From contig OMXC01000019.1 of the NCBI GenBank assembly GCA_900314925.1, positions 1-41,893 of the forward strand: 41,893 nucleotides of DNA. Reading direction: 5' to 3'. Below the pieces are notes generated by a model, which saw nothing but the letters and a program-made list of their open reading frames with translations, was not told the DNA's origin and searched no databases. The DNA is from an uncultured Bacteroidales bacterium (GTDB lineage Bacteria > Bacteroidota > Bacteroidia > Bacteroidales > P3). A program made the position numbers and the translations under genes. This document shows, piece by piece, positions 14,876 through 23,107 of this stretch (the stretch's first letter is position 1; each line of letters begins with the position of its first letter).

Positions 14876-17800
14876 TTGAAAAACATACCCCACCACACAA
14901 CCATCGGGACACAGGTCCGGTTCCAAGGAGAATGTATTAGCCTACGGAAAATAAGTTTCCGAGGCTTTATCTTGGCCACCGTCCTGCTCTTCTCACCGGC
15001 TCTGCAAGCGCAGACCGCCATCACCAGCTTGTCGGAGATCACCTCGGCCAGCGGCAACTATGTCTTGGCAGCCGACATCGACGCCTCGGGCTTCGGCGGT
15101 TTTTCGTTCACCACCTTCACGGGCACCCTCGACGGGGCCTACCACACCGTCAGCGGTCTCACCGTTCCGCTCTTCAACACCCTCAACGGGGCCACGGTGA
15201 AGAACCTGCGGCTCGATAACGTTAACATCAACCGTACAGGTACCAATGCCGACGCCGGCGCCGTGTGCGTCACCGCCACGGGCAACACCAAGGTGTACAA
15301 CTGCGGCGTGCTGGCCACGACGGCCTCCACCGTACAGGGCACGCGCTACGTGGGCGGCCTGGTGGGCACCATCGGCTCGGGCAGTAACGTGCGCGTGGTG
15401 AACTGCTACAACTACGCCACCGTCAGCGGCGGCACATACGCCGCCGGCATCGTGGGCCGCAACCAGGGCACCGTCAGCGGCACCACGACGGTCGATGCCA
15501 CCGGCGTGCGCATAGCCATGTGCATGATGTACGGCGACATGACTACCGGCACCAACCGCTCGCCCGTCTACGGCGGCAACCACACGAACAACGTGCAGAA
15601 GCTGACCGAATACAACTACTACCGCTCGCGGGCCGACCTCACCTATACGGCCTACAACGACCAGCTGGCCATCGACAAGGACGCCTTCCTCACCCGCTTC
15701 CCCTTCTACCGCCACATCCTCAACACGCACCGCGAGATGGCGGCCTACTTCCTCTTCGGCGACCACACGGATGCCCATGTGGCAGAGATAGGCCACTGGG
15801 TGCTCAAGCCCGAGGTGGCCCCCTACCCCATCATCGAGCCGTGGCCGAGCGGTACGCACCGCACCACGCAGGACATCGCCGCCAACCTGCCGTCGACCAC
15901 GGCGGACTACGCCGGCAAGCTTATCGACAGCATGGGCACCGACAGCTACCTGACGGTGAACTACACCGTGGGCGGCACCACGGGCAGCGTCAACCTGCCC
16001 ATCACCGACATGGACACCGCGCGCTACGACTTCACATGGGGCAAGGTGGTGCTGCCGTTCGCCAACGAGCTGTGGACGCAGAACGACTACAGCAAGGTGG
16101 TCACCGGCTGGAAGATAACCTCCGTCACCAAGGACGGCACCTCCTACAACACCTTCAACATACCCGCCGCCGAGCCCTACAACTTCGCCGACCGCGACAA
16201 TCCGCAGAAGGACATCTACAACGCCACCGACAACCCCTACATCTTCGCCCAGGGCGGCAACTACATAGTACCCTACGGCGTGACGGCCATCAGCATCGAG
16301 GCCAATCTGGCCAACGCCTTCTACCTGAGCGACGCCCGGTCGGACTTCGGCTACAACACCTCCTACGGCGGGCAGACCAACCTGGGCTGGGCGGTGCCCA
16401 CCTCCTACCACAACCGTACGGTCTACACCGACCTCAACACCCTGGTGAACGCCATGAACAACAGCACCAACCCCCACAGCCAGGCCATCGTGCTGGTGGG
16501 CAACTACCACTACAACCAGAGCACCATAGGCGGTGTGCGCCTCAACACTGCCAAAGCCTGCACCATCATGAGTGTTGACGAGGACCGGAACCAGGAGCCC
16601 GACTACGGCTGGTACTCCTACCACACCACCGACCGTTCGGCGATACCTCCCATACGCTTCGACTTCGTGCCCAACATCGGCATGGGTATGGCCGAGCGCG
16701 TCACGGGCAGCACCCCCTATCCCACCATCGGCATCTGGCACGGCAGAGGATGGTTCGAATTGACCGAGACCTGCGTGAGCTTCATGAGCGAGTGCGAAAT
16801 CAACGACGGCGCCTTTACCAACAACGACAACGGCCACGGCAACAACCGCTGGATAGCCAACAGCGGCTACTTCATCCAGATTGTCCGTGCCCGAAGCGGC
16901 AACGCCAACAGATTGAGCTACGAGCAGATTGGCGGCAACGCCTATGTGGAGGAACTCTACCCCGGCTCGCATACCGACAATGCGCGCACCACCACCATCA
17001 GGCCCATCCTCGTCACCGGCGGCGAGATTGAGGAGTGCTACATGACCGGCTACCGCGCCGGCGCCTCGGCTACCAGCAGCAACATCTGGTTCTGGGGTGC
17101 CGGGGGCAAGATGCACAAGTGGCTCGGCGCCTACATGGAGAAGCCCAACACCAGTGGCGTCAACGTCACCGCCAAGGTGGACCACGCCGTCATAGGCCGC
17201 TTCTTCGGTGGCGGCACCTCACCCAACGCCCGCATCACCGGCAACATCGACATCACGATGAACAACAGCCTGGTGGACTTCTACTGCGGAGGGCCGGAGT
17301 TCGGCGACATGGCTGCGGGCAAGACCGTCACCACCCACGCCACCAACAGCACCTTCGGCGTCTACTACGGCGCCGGCTTCGGCGGCACCTCCATCACCTA
17401 CAACCGCGAGGGCAACAACACCAGCGTCAACTTCGGCAGCAACAGCATTGACTTCCCCATCGCCTTCACAGAGACCTACAAACGCCTGACGAACAACACC
17501 AACTACGGCATCGGCAGCTGCTATAAGTTCGAGTTCATCCTCTACTCCGGCGGCGGCGGCACGGGTGTGGCGCGTTCCTACACGGGCTATGCCAAATTCG
17601 ACCTTGCCACCACAGGCAACGTGACCAACGTACTGAACGGCTGCACTGTGCTGGGCAACTACTACGGTGCCGGCTGCCAGGGCAAGGTGAGCGGCGACGT
17701 CAGGTCGACCCTCACCGACTGCACCGTCCTCGGCAATGCCTACGGCGCCGGCTTCAAGGCCACCGCCAACACCCTCGACGTCTACCCCAACACCGAGCCC

Positions 17801-18184
17801 ACAAAATCACGCTACACCAAGGAGACGGGACTCTTCAGCGACTTCGGCACCGTAGCGCCCGAGACCTTCACCTGGCAGCATCGCGCCAACGCGGGCTCCG
17901 ACGACGCCAACAAGATACTCTACACCACCACCGAGATGGCCACCCTCGGCACCGTCACCGGCAGCGCCTACCTCACCGTCGACGGCGACAGCCACATCGG
18001 CACCGACGGCGACGCCACGACCGGCCACGTCTTCGGCGGTGGACAGGAAAGCGCCGTCAGCACCGACACCCATGTCCTCCTCAAAGGCAACACCGTCGTC
18101 AACGGCAACGTCTACGGCGGCGGCAACATTGGACCCGTCGGCGGCAGCACCAACGTCAAAATCTGCGACGAATGCAGTTACTAA
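14876..18184 (+). CDS. Large secreted beta-helix-like surface protein
   Basis: A 1102-residue exported protein. An unusual start, TTG at 14876, is the only plausible in-frame initiation. The signal peptide follows about residues 24-46 (LRKISFRGFILATVLLFSPALQAQ). The N-terminal part has GLUG-like strand repeats ('GTLDGAYHTVSGLTVPLF', 'NCYNYATVSGGTYAAGIVGRNQGTVSG'). The C-terminal part has Gly/Asn-rich turns ('NVYGGGNIGPVGGSTNVKI', 'GHVFGGGQESAVSTDTHVLLKGNTVV') of the kind seen in parallel beta-helix adhesins of Bacteroidales. It stops at KICDECSY without a recognisable T9SS or other sorting domain, so it may be 3'-truncated. Codon use is very GC-rich. No clear promoter was found in 14796-14875. 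Function in adhesion is inference. Confidence 0.75.
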   Translation: MKNIPHHTTIGTQVRFQGECISLRKISFRGFILATVLLFSPALQAQTAITSLSEITSASGNYVLAADIDASGFGGFSFTTFTGTLDGAYHTVSGLTVPLFNTLNGATVKNLRLDNVNINRTGTNADAGAVCVTATGNTKVYNCGVLATTASTVQGTRYVGGLVGTIGSGSNVRVVNCYNYATVSGGTYAAGIVGRNQGTVSGTTTVDATGVRIAMCMMYGDMTTGTNRSPVYGGNHTNNVQKLTEYNYYRSRADLTYTAYNDQLAIDKDAFLTRFPFYRHILNTHREMAAYFLFGDHTDAHVAEIGHWVLKPEVAPYPIIEPWPSGTHRTTQDIAANLPSTTADYAGKLIDSMGTDSYLTVNYTVGGTTGSVNLPITDMDTARYDFTWGKVVLPFANELWTQNDYSKVVTGWKITSVTKDGTSYNTFNIPAAEPYNFADRDNPQKDIYNATDNPYIFAQGGNYIVPYGVTAISIEANLANAFYLSDARSDFGYNTSYGGQTNLGWAVPTSYHNRTVYTDLNTLVNAMNNSTNPHSQAIVLVGNYHYNQSTIGGVRLNTAKACTIMSVDEDRNQEPDYGWYSYHTTDRSAIPPIRFDFVPNIGMGMAERVTGSTPYPTIGIWHGRGWFELTETCVSFMSECEINDGAFTNNDNGHGNNRWIANSGYFIQIVRARSGNANRLSYEQIGGNAYVEELYPGSHTDNARTTTIRPILVTGGEIEECYMTGYRAGASATSSNIWFWGAGGKMHKWLGAYMEKPNTSGVNVTAKVDHAVIGRFFGGGTSPNARITGNIDITMNNSLVDFYCGGPEFGDMAAGKTVTTHATNSTFGVYYGAGFGGTSITYNREGNNTSVNFGSNSIDFPIAFTETYKRLTNNTNYGIGSCYKFEFILYSGGGGTGVARSYTGYAKFDLATTGNVTNVLNGCTVLGNYYGAGCQGKVSGDVRSTLTDCTVLGNAYGAGFKATANTLDVYPNTEPTKSRYTKETGLFSDFGTVAPETFTWQHRANAGSDDANKILYTTTEMATLGTVTGSAYLTVDGDSHIGTDGDATTGHVFGGGQESAVSTDTHVLLKGNTVVNGNVYGGGNIGPVGGSTNVKICDECSY

Positions 18185-18255
18185 GTAGGTAGTGGATAGT
18201 GGGTAGCACTCTAGAACATGTGTGCTATCCACTATCCACTATCCACTACCCACTA
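18184..18255. repeat. Inverted heptamer repeat after the beta-helix gene
   Basis: GTAGTGGATAGTGGGTAGCA (18189-18208) faces TGCTATCCACTATCCAC (18223-18239), with one mismatch. ATCCACT units continue to 18247. It could fold as a transcript hairpin directly behind the stop codon. Confidence 0.8.
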
Positions 18256-18267
18256 ATAACAAAACAT

Positions 18268-18306
18268 CCCACAAGGGGACACCGAAACCGGCATTCCCCT
18301 TGTGGG
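18268..18306. terminator. Strong GC-rich hairpin, possible terminator
   Basis: CCCACAAGGGG (18268-18278) pairs perfectly with CCCCTTGTGGG (18296-18306). The sequence after it (GTGTTGTC) is only weakly T-rich on +; on the minus strand the stem is followed by ATGTTTTGTT. It separates the convergent genes ending at 18184 and 18336. Confidence 0.6.
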
Positions 18307-18335
18307 GTGTTGTCACCTTGGCAGCGAAGCGGCGC

Positions 18336-18458
18336 TTACTCCGTCACCTCGGCCATGACCACCGACCCGCGGTAGGCGGGGCAGGTGTGGTGGGTGCAGC
18401 TGGCGGCGACCAGCGTGAGCACCACGACGGCGAGCAGCATCAATGCTTTCTTCTTCAT
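18336..18458 (-). CDS. 40-residue lipoprotein
   Basis: A short gene with ATG at 18456-18458 and TAA at 18336-18338. MKKKALMLLAVVVLTLVAAS is a lipoprotein signal peptide with lipobox VAASC (Cys21). The mature part is only 20 residues (CTHHTCPAYRGSVVMAEVTE). The ATG shares one base with the ftcD stop codon (TAATG), so it is translationally coupled to it. Very small lipoproteins with a 'C..(Y/H)TCP.Y' start are, from memory, common in Bacteroidales and often unannotated. The function is unknown. The clean signal peptide and the coupling make it likely real. Confidence 0.78.
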   Translation of the reverse strand: MKKKALMLLAVVVLTLVAASCTHHTCPAYRGSVVMAEVTE

Positions 18459-20155
18459 TACAGTCCTATTTTTTCGTTTACTATCTTGAGGATTTCGGCT
18501 TCCTGACGGATGGCTTCGTCCTCGATTTTCTGAGCACGTGCCAGGATGTCGGCCTTGAAGGCTTCGTCCTTGAGCGACGAGGCGTTGATCTTAACGTTGA
18601 GGTGAGCACCCATGACGGCGCTGCGTGCGGCGAGCGAGCCTACGCCGCCGTCGGTGACGCTGTTGGGGTTGCCCCACTCCACCATGGCGCGGCAGACCTC
18701 GAAGGCCTCGAGGGAACGCTGCATGGTGCGGAAAGGCACCTCTGTGGCGAACTTGGTGGCCTCCTGGATGGCGGCGCTGCGAGCGGCCTTCTCCTCGTCG
18801 GTCTTCTTGGGCAGGCCGAAGGCGTCCATAATCTTGTTGAAGGCGGCGGTGTCTTCGTCGACGAGGTGCAGGAGTTCGTCCTTCAGGGCCTGTCCTTTGA
18901 CGGCCACGTCGCTGAACTTCTCCCACTCGTCGTCGTAGGCAGCCTTGCCGCCGGTGAGGTTGGCCACCATGGTGCCGAGGCTGGCGGCCAGGGCGCCCAT
19001 GTAGGCGCTGACGGAGCCGCCGCCGGGAGCGGGGCTCTCGCTGGCGGTCTCGTCGCAGAAGCCGCGGCAGGTGAGGTCGACGAGCTTTTTCTTCGAGTGG
19101 TCCTCGATGAGGAACTCAATGACCTTCTCCTTGGGGTCGAAGGGCTTGAGGTCGTCGAGGCCCATGCTCTTGATGGCCACCTTCATGATCTCCTCCTCGC
19201 TGACGCCGAGGGAGCGCTGCTGCTTGGCCAGGTAGTATTTGCCGGCGTCGATGAGGACGCTCTTGGGTATGAGGCCCACGATCTCGCAGCCGGTGACGCG
19301 GAGGCCGCGGTTGGCGGCGCAGCGGCACACCTCGTCGAAGCAGAGGTGCACGGGGGCCACCTTGATGGATGTGATATTCATAGACACCTGAGCGATGCCG
19401 TAATCTTCGATGTACCAGCCGATGGCCTTGGTGCCCTTGAGTGTGCCGGGGATCATGATGGTCTTGCCGTTCTCGTCCTTGATGGGCTTGCCGCTGGGCT
19501 TGCCACCCTCGCGTTTGGGGCGGCCTTTCTCGCGCACGTCGAAGGCGATGGCGTTGGCGCGGCGGGTGCTGGTGGTGTTGAGGTTGTAGTTGATGGCCAC
19601 GAGGAAGTCGCGAGCGCCGACCTGTGTGGCGCCGGTGCGGGCGGTGTGGTCGTTCCAGGCGTTGGGGCCGAAGTCGGGCTTCCACTGCTCGGTGCCGAGG
19701 CGGCTGCTGAGGCTCTCATACTCGCCTGTGCGGCAGTAGGCCAGGTTGCGGCGTTCGGGCAGGAAGGCGGCGTTCTCGTAGCAGTAGATGGGTATCTGCA
19801 GCTCCTCGCCGAGGCGCCTGCCGAGTTTGTGGGCATACTCGACGACCTCCTCCATGGTGATGTTGCTCACGGGGATGAGAGGGCACACGTCGGTGGCACC
19901 CTGGCGGGGGTGTGCACCGTGGTGCTGGGTCATGTCGATAAGCTCGGCGGCTTTCTTCACCACCTGGTAGGCGGCTTCGAGGACGGGCTCGGGCTCGCCG
20001 ACGAAGGTAATGACGGTGCGGTTGGTGGTCTGGCCGGGGTCGACGTCGAGAAGCTTCACACCTTCGACCTTTTCAATCTCGGCAGTCACCTGGTTGATGA
20101 TATCCATGTTGCGGCCTTCGCTGATATTAGGCACGCATTCAATGAGTTGTTTCAT
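18458..20155 (-). CDS. ftcD: Bifunctional glutamate formimidoyltransferase / formimidoyltetrahydrofolate cyclodeaminase
   Basis: A 565-residue cytoplasmic enzyme of histidine degradation. It transfers the formimino group from formiminoglutamate to tetrahydrofolate, then releases ammonia to give 5,10-methenyl-THF. Residues 1-180 are the formiminotransferase N domain (MKQLIECVPNISEGRN, 'DMTQHHGAHPRQGATDVCPLIP'). About 181-330 are the C domain ('AQVSMNITSIKVAPVH'). About 370-560 are the helical cyclodeaminase, with SPAPGGGSVSAYMGALAASL, the usual FTCD motif. Both halves are intact. Other hut genes are not in the window. A promoter lies at 20179-20209, and a small lipoprotein gene overlaps its stop. 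Confidence 0.94.
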   Translation of the reverse strand: MKQLIECVPNISEGRNMDIINQVTAEIEKVEGVKLLDVDPGQTTNRTVITFVGEPEPVLEAAYQVVKKAAELIDMTQHHGAHPRQGATDVCPLIPVSNITMEEVVEYAHKLGRRLGEELQIPIYCYENAAFLPERRNLAYCRTGEYESLSSRLGTEQWKPDFGPNAWNDHTARTGATQVGARDFLVAINYNLNTTSTRRANAIAFDVREKGRPKREGGKPSGKPIKDENGKTIMIPGTLKGTKAIGWYIEDYGIAQVSMNITSIKVAPVHLCFDEVCRCAANRGLRVTGCEIVGLIPKSVLIDAGKYYLAKQQRSLGVSEEEIMKVAIKSMGLDDLKPFDPKEKVIEFLIEDHSKKKLVDLTCRGFCDETASESPAPGGGSVSAYMGALAASLGTMVANLTGGKAAYDDEWEKFSDVAVKGQALKDELLHLVDEDTAAFNKIMDAFGLPKKTDEEKAARSAAIQEATKFATEVPFRTMQRSLEAFEVCRAMVEWGNPNSVTDGGVGSLAARSAVMGAHLNVKINASSLKDEAFKADILARAQKIEDEAIRQEAEILKIVNEKIGL

Positions 20156-20178
20156 GTTATGTTGTTTTAATTTTGCTG

Positions 20179-20209
20179 CAAAGATACACTTTTTTTAGTA
20201 TATGACAAA
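20179..20209 (-). promoter_or_regulatory. Promoter of ftcD
   Basis: On the minus strand, TTTG (20206-20209), 19 nt, then TATCTTTG (20179-20186): a full Bacteroidota promoter match, 23 nt before the start codon. Confidence 0.82.
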
Positions 20210-20249
20210 ATATTTTTGCCACCCCTCCCCTATGGTGTTCCTTCGCCTC

Positions 20250-20371
20250 CGGTACGGAGTCCCTACGGCATTTCTTCAGTAGTTCTTCAGTAGTATTTCA
20301 GTGCTGCACTGAAGAACTACTGAAGAACTACTGAAGAACGGCCGTACCGGGTCCGTAGGGACTCCGTACCG
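20250..20371. repeat. Dispersed 11-nt-unit hairpin repeat, copy B
   Basis: The outer arms CGGTACGGAGTCCCTACGG (20250-20268) and CCGTAGGGACTCCGTACCG (20353-20371) are exact complements. The inner arms are built of 11-nt units (AGTTCTTCAGT one way, ACTGAAGAACT the other) around the centre GTGCTGCAC at 20301-20309. It occupies the 336-nt gap between the divergent genes ftcD and the P-domain protein; the rest of the gap is the two promoters and short AT-rich sequence. Confidence 0.93.
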
Positions 20372-20452
20372 GGGCCGTGGTGCAGAGGACGGTTTTTTGG
20401 GGTGGCACAGAACGGCCGAAATGTTAAATTTTAGCAAAATATCATGTCGGGC

Positions 20453-20482
20453 TTGCTGTGTCAAAAAAAAATTGTATCTTTG
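20453..20482 (+). promoter_or_regulatory. Promoter of the first P-domain surface protein
   Basis: TTG at 20453-20455, 19 nt, then TATCTTTG at 20475-20482. It ends so close to the ATGs at 20486 and 20492 that the transcript must be almost leaderless; this favours the 20492 start. Confidence 0.75.
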
Positions 20483-20491
20483 CACATGATT

Positions 20492-23017
20492 ATGAATAGA
20501 CTAAAATATAATATATATACTCTTTTTGCACTGGTTTTCATGTGCTTAGGCGGTGGCGCCGGGGCGCAGCAGATAGTGCGTGTGGATGTTGACACCGTGG
20601 CGTGCCTTCACGACACTGTGCGCATAGCCGTGGGCCACACGGCGGCGGCGGACGTGGAGGTGAGGGACATGCTGCTCAACCTCTCGCATGCGGAGCGTGC
20701 GTTCCTGCCCGACGGTGTGTCGTGCCCGCCCTACGGCTGCTCCTACCGCTCGCATGTGACCTTCAGCGGGCTTGACAACAGCGTGCAGATACGCACGGTG
20801 GAGGACATCAAATACGTGAGGTTGAACATAGAGCATTCGTTCATCGGCGACCTGTACATCGGCATCGTTTGCCCCAACGGGCAGCGTGCGAGCCTGATGA
20901 ACTGGAGCGGCAGCGGCAGCAGCAGCTGCGACGACGAGGTGCCGGCCGGCAGCCGCACATGGGCTGCGGGCAGCAACGTGTACGGCAGCACTTACCTCGG
21001 TGCGGCCTACGACTATACTGACTACAGCAACAAGTGCGACTCGACAAGTAGCAACAATTCTCCCGGTACGGGGTGGAACTACTGCTGGAGCAGCAGTAAC
21101 ACCCACGGCTACCAGTATGCCAGCGGCGACGGACGCATCTACCGCTCGGCCAACCGTTCGGGCTACAGCATAGACAGCAGCATCGTGGCGCAGGGCCGAA
21201 GGTTCTACCGCCCCGACCAAAGCTTCCAGCAGCTGGTGGGATGCCCGGTGAACGGCACGTGGTACATAGAGGTCATCGACGCCTACAGCGGCGACAACGG
21301 CTGGGTGTTCGACTGGGAGCTGTCGCTTGACGAGACGCTGGTGCCCATGGCGGGCGTGATGACGGGTTGCACGGTGCTTGGCGACGAGGTGACGAGGCAG
21401 AACGACACGGTGTGGAACGTCACGTCACCCAGCGGCACGACGGGCGACACGACGGTGGAATACACGGTGCGCATCTACGGCACCGGCATGCCGTCGGTGC
21501 GCGACACCGTGGTGAGGGTGCACTACTACCCGCAGCTCACCACCGAGCTGAGCGACACCCTCTGCTGGGGCGAGACGGCTACGCTGGCCGGCGTGGGCAC
21601 GCTGACGCGCGACACCACGGTGGTGCGCCGCCTGCTGAGTGTGCACGGCTGCGACAGCGTGGTGACAAACAGATACTTCTTCCGCGAGAAGATTGAAGAC
21701 ATAGACACCGACTACGTGTGCTACGGCGGGTCGCTGACGGTGGGGAGCGTCGTGGTGACGCGCGACACCGTGCTGAGCGACACGCTGACGGCGGCCTGCG
21801 GGTGCGACAGCGTGGTGAGCCGCGCCGTGTTCTTCCGCCCGCCGTTCACGGGGTTGGACTCTGTGCTGGCCTGCGTTGGCGACACCTTGTGGGTGGGCGC
21901 TGTGCGCGTGACGGCCGACACCACGGTGGCCGACACGCTGACGGCCGACTGCGGGTGCGACAGCGTGGTGGCGCGGGTGTTCACCTACCACCCCGTCTAC
22001 ACTGCCTACGACACCGTGGCCTTCTGCGCCGTTGACGGCTACCGCTACGACACCGTGGCCTTCGACGCGCCGGGCGACTACGTGCTGCCGCGCACTTCGG
22101 CATGGGGGTGCGACAGCACGGTGAAGGTAAGGATCAACGTCATCGACAGCGCCTTCCTGCCACGCATACTGCTGAGCGCCGACGGCGAGCGGTGGAGCGC
22201 CGACACTGTGCTGCTGGGCTGCGAGCCCTATGGCATTCATCTGAAGGACACCACGCCGCTGACGGTGTGGCGGCAATGGATAATAACCCCGACTGACACC
22301 ATCGGCGGCAACACGCTGGTGAGCCACCGCTTCGACAGCGCCGGCGTCTACGGCGTGACGCTGCTCTCGGTCAGCGCCGGTGGCTGCCGCGACACGCTGC
22401 ACATGGACAGCGTGGTGTGGGTGTTCGGCAACCCCGAGGCCCACTTCAGCTGGCTACCGCTGGAACCTCCGCTGCACGACCCGCAGGTTGACTTCGTCAA
22501 CGAGTCGTGGCCGCAGGGCGAGGACATGGGGTGGCTATGGGCGATCGGCGGCACGCAAGGCACCGACACCAGCAGCGACTTCTCGCCGTCGTACCGCTGG
22601 GACACCGACGGACAGAACCCGTCGGGCGAGCACGTGGTGACGCTGACGGCGCTGTGGACGCGCCAAGGGCCCGACACGCTGACGACAGTGTGCCGCGACA
22701 CTGTGGAGCACACCGTCACGGTGGTCAACGACTGGCTCCAGTTCCCGACGCTGGTGACGCCCAACGGCGACGGCATCAACGACCGCTGGGAGGTGGTGAA
22801 CCTCGTGGACATGGGGCAGTATCCGATGAACGAGATCTGGATATACAACCAGTGGGGCGCACGGGTGTTCCACGCGGTGAACGTGTACCGCCACGAGGAC
22901 TTCTGGGACCCCAACGCCACCAACAGCCCCGACGGCACCTACTACTACCGCTTCCTGGGCCGCAGCGCCTGGGGCGTCGTGAAACAGAACGGCACCATCG
23001 AGGTGATGAGGAATTAA
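20492..23017 (+). CDS. Secreted P-domain protein with GCDS repeats and type B T9SS sorting domain
   Basis: An 841-residue surface or secreted protein. The signal peptide covers about 1-27 (FALVFMCLGGGAGAQ). A proprotein convertase P-like domain covers about 67-282 ('FLPDGVSCPPYGCSYRS', 'IEHSFIGDLYIGIVCPNGQR', 'CPVNGTWYIEVIDAYSGDNGWVFDWEL'). Four repeats ending in GCDS(V/T) follow, the Cys codons at 21650, 21803, 21956 and 22109 spaced exactly 153 nt (51 codons). A PKD-like segment comes next ('HFSWLPLEPPLHDPQVDFVN'). The C-terminal CHU_C-type domain covers about 755-841 ('TPNGDGINDRWEVVNL', 'IWIYNQWGARVF', 'PDGTYYYRF'), a type B signal for the type IX secretion system. No protease domain is present. 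ATG 20486 is an alternative start. Its P-domain is nearly identical to that of the next gene. Confidence 0.87.
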   Translation: MNRLKYNIYTLFALVFMCLGGGAGAQQIVRVDVDTVACLHDTVRIAVGHTAAADVEVRDMLLNLSHAERAFLPDGVSCPPYGCSYRSHVTFSGLDNSVQIRTVEDIKYVRLNIEHSFIGDLYIGIVCPNGQRASLMNWSGSGSSSCDDEVPAGSRTWAAGSNVYGSTYLGAAYDYTDYSNKCDSTSSNNSPGTGWNYCWSSSNTHGYQYASGDGRIYRSANRSGYSIDSSIVAQGRRFYRPDQSFQQLVGCPVNGTWYIEVIDAYSGDNGWVFDWELSLDETLVPMAGVMTGCTVLGDEVTRQNDTVWNVTSPSGTTGDTTVEYTVRIYGTGMPSVRDTVVRVHYYPQLTTELSDTLCWGETATLAGVGTLTRDTTVVRRLLSVHGCDSVVTNRYFFREKIEDIDTDYVCYGGSLTVGSVVVTRDTVLSDTLTAACGCDSVVSRAVFFRPPFTGLDSVLACVGDTLWVGAVRVTADTTVADTLTADCGCDSVVARVFTYHPVYTAYDTVAFCAVDGYRYDTVAFDAPGDYVLPRTSAWGCDSTVKVRINVIDSAFLPRILLSADGERWSADTVLLGCEPYGIHLKDTTPLTVWRQWIITPTDTIGGNTLVSHRFDSAGVYGVTLLSVSAGGCRDTLHMDSVVWVFGNPEAHFSWLPLEPPLHDPQVDFVNESWPQGEDMGWLWAIGGTQGTDTSSDFSPSYRWDTDGQNPSGEHVVTLTALWTRQGPDTLTTVCRDTVEHTVTVVNDWLQFPTLVTPNGDGINDRWEVVNLVDMGQYPMNEIWIYNQWGARVFHAVNVYRHEDFWDPNATNSPDGTYYYRFLGRSAWGVVKQNGTIEVMRN

Positions 23018-23062
23018 GGGAGTTAAGAGTTTTGAGTTATGAGTTTTGAGTTATGAGTTGAC
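23018..23062. repeat. Intergenic GAGTTAT/GAGTTTT heptamers
   Basis: Alternating GAGTTTT and GAGTTAT 7-nt units begin right after the TAA at 23017. The same class recurs at 39945-39990, and its complement at 225-258. Confidence 0.85.
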
Positions 23063-23107
23063 AATTTATCACACAGCAACCGCTGACCATTCAACACTAT
23101 AGACAAT

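Noticed and set aside
14993..17185. A 730-codon minus-strand frame opposite the beta-helix protein
   Set aside because: Same cause; a Gly/Val/Ala/His-rich product without recognisable features.
18443..20170. A 575-codon + strand frame opposite ftcD
   Set aside because: Low-complexity Gly/Val/Ala/Leu product with no motif; ftcD on the minus strand has all family signatures and a promoter.
20250..20371. The hairpins as simple rho-independent terminators
   Set aside because: Copies A and B lie between divergent genes where no transcript needs ending, and no T-run follows.
20492..21340. A subtilisin-like protease in the P-domain proteins
   Set aside because: P-domains often follow proteases, but no catalytic Asp/His/Ser domain exists in either protein.
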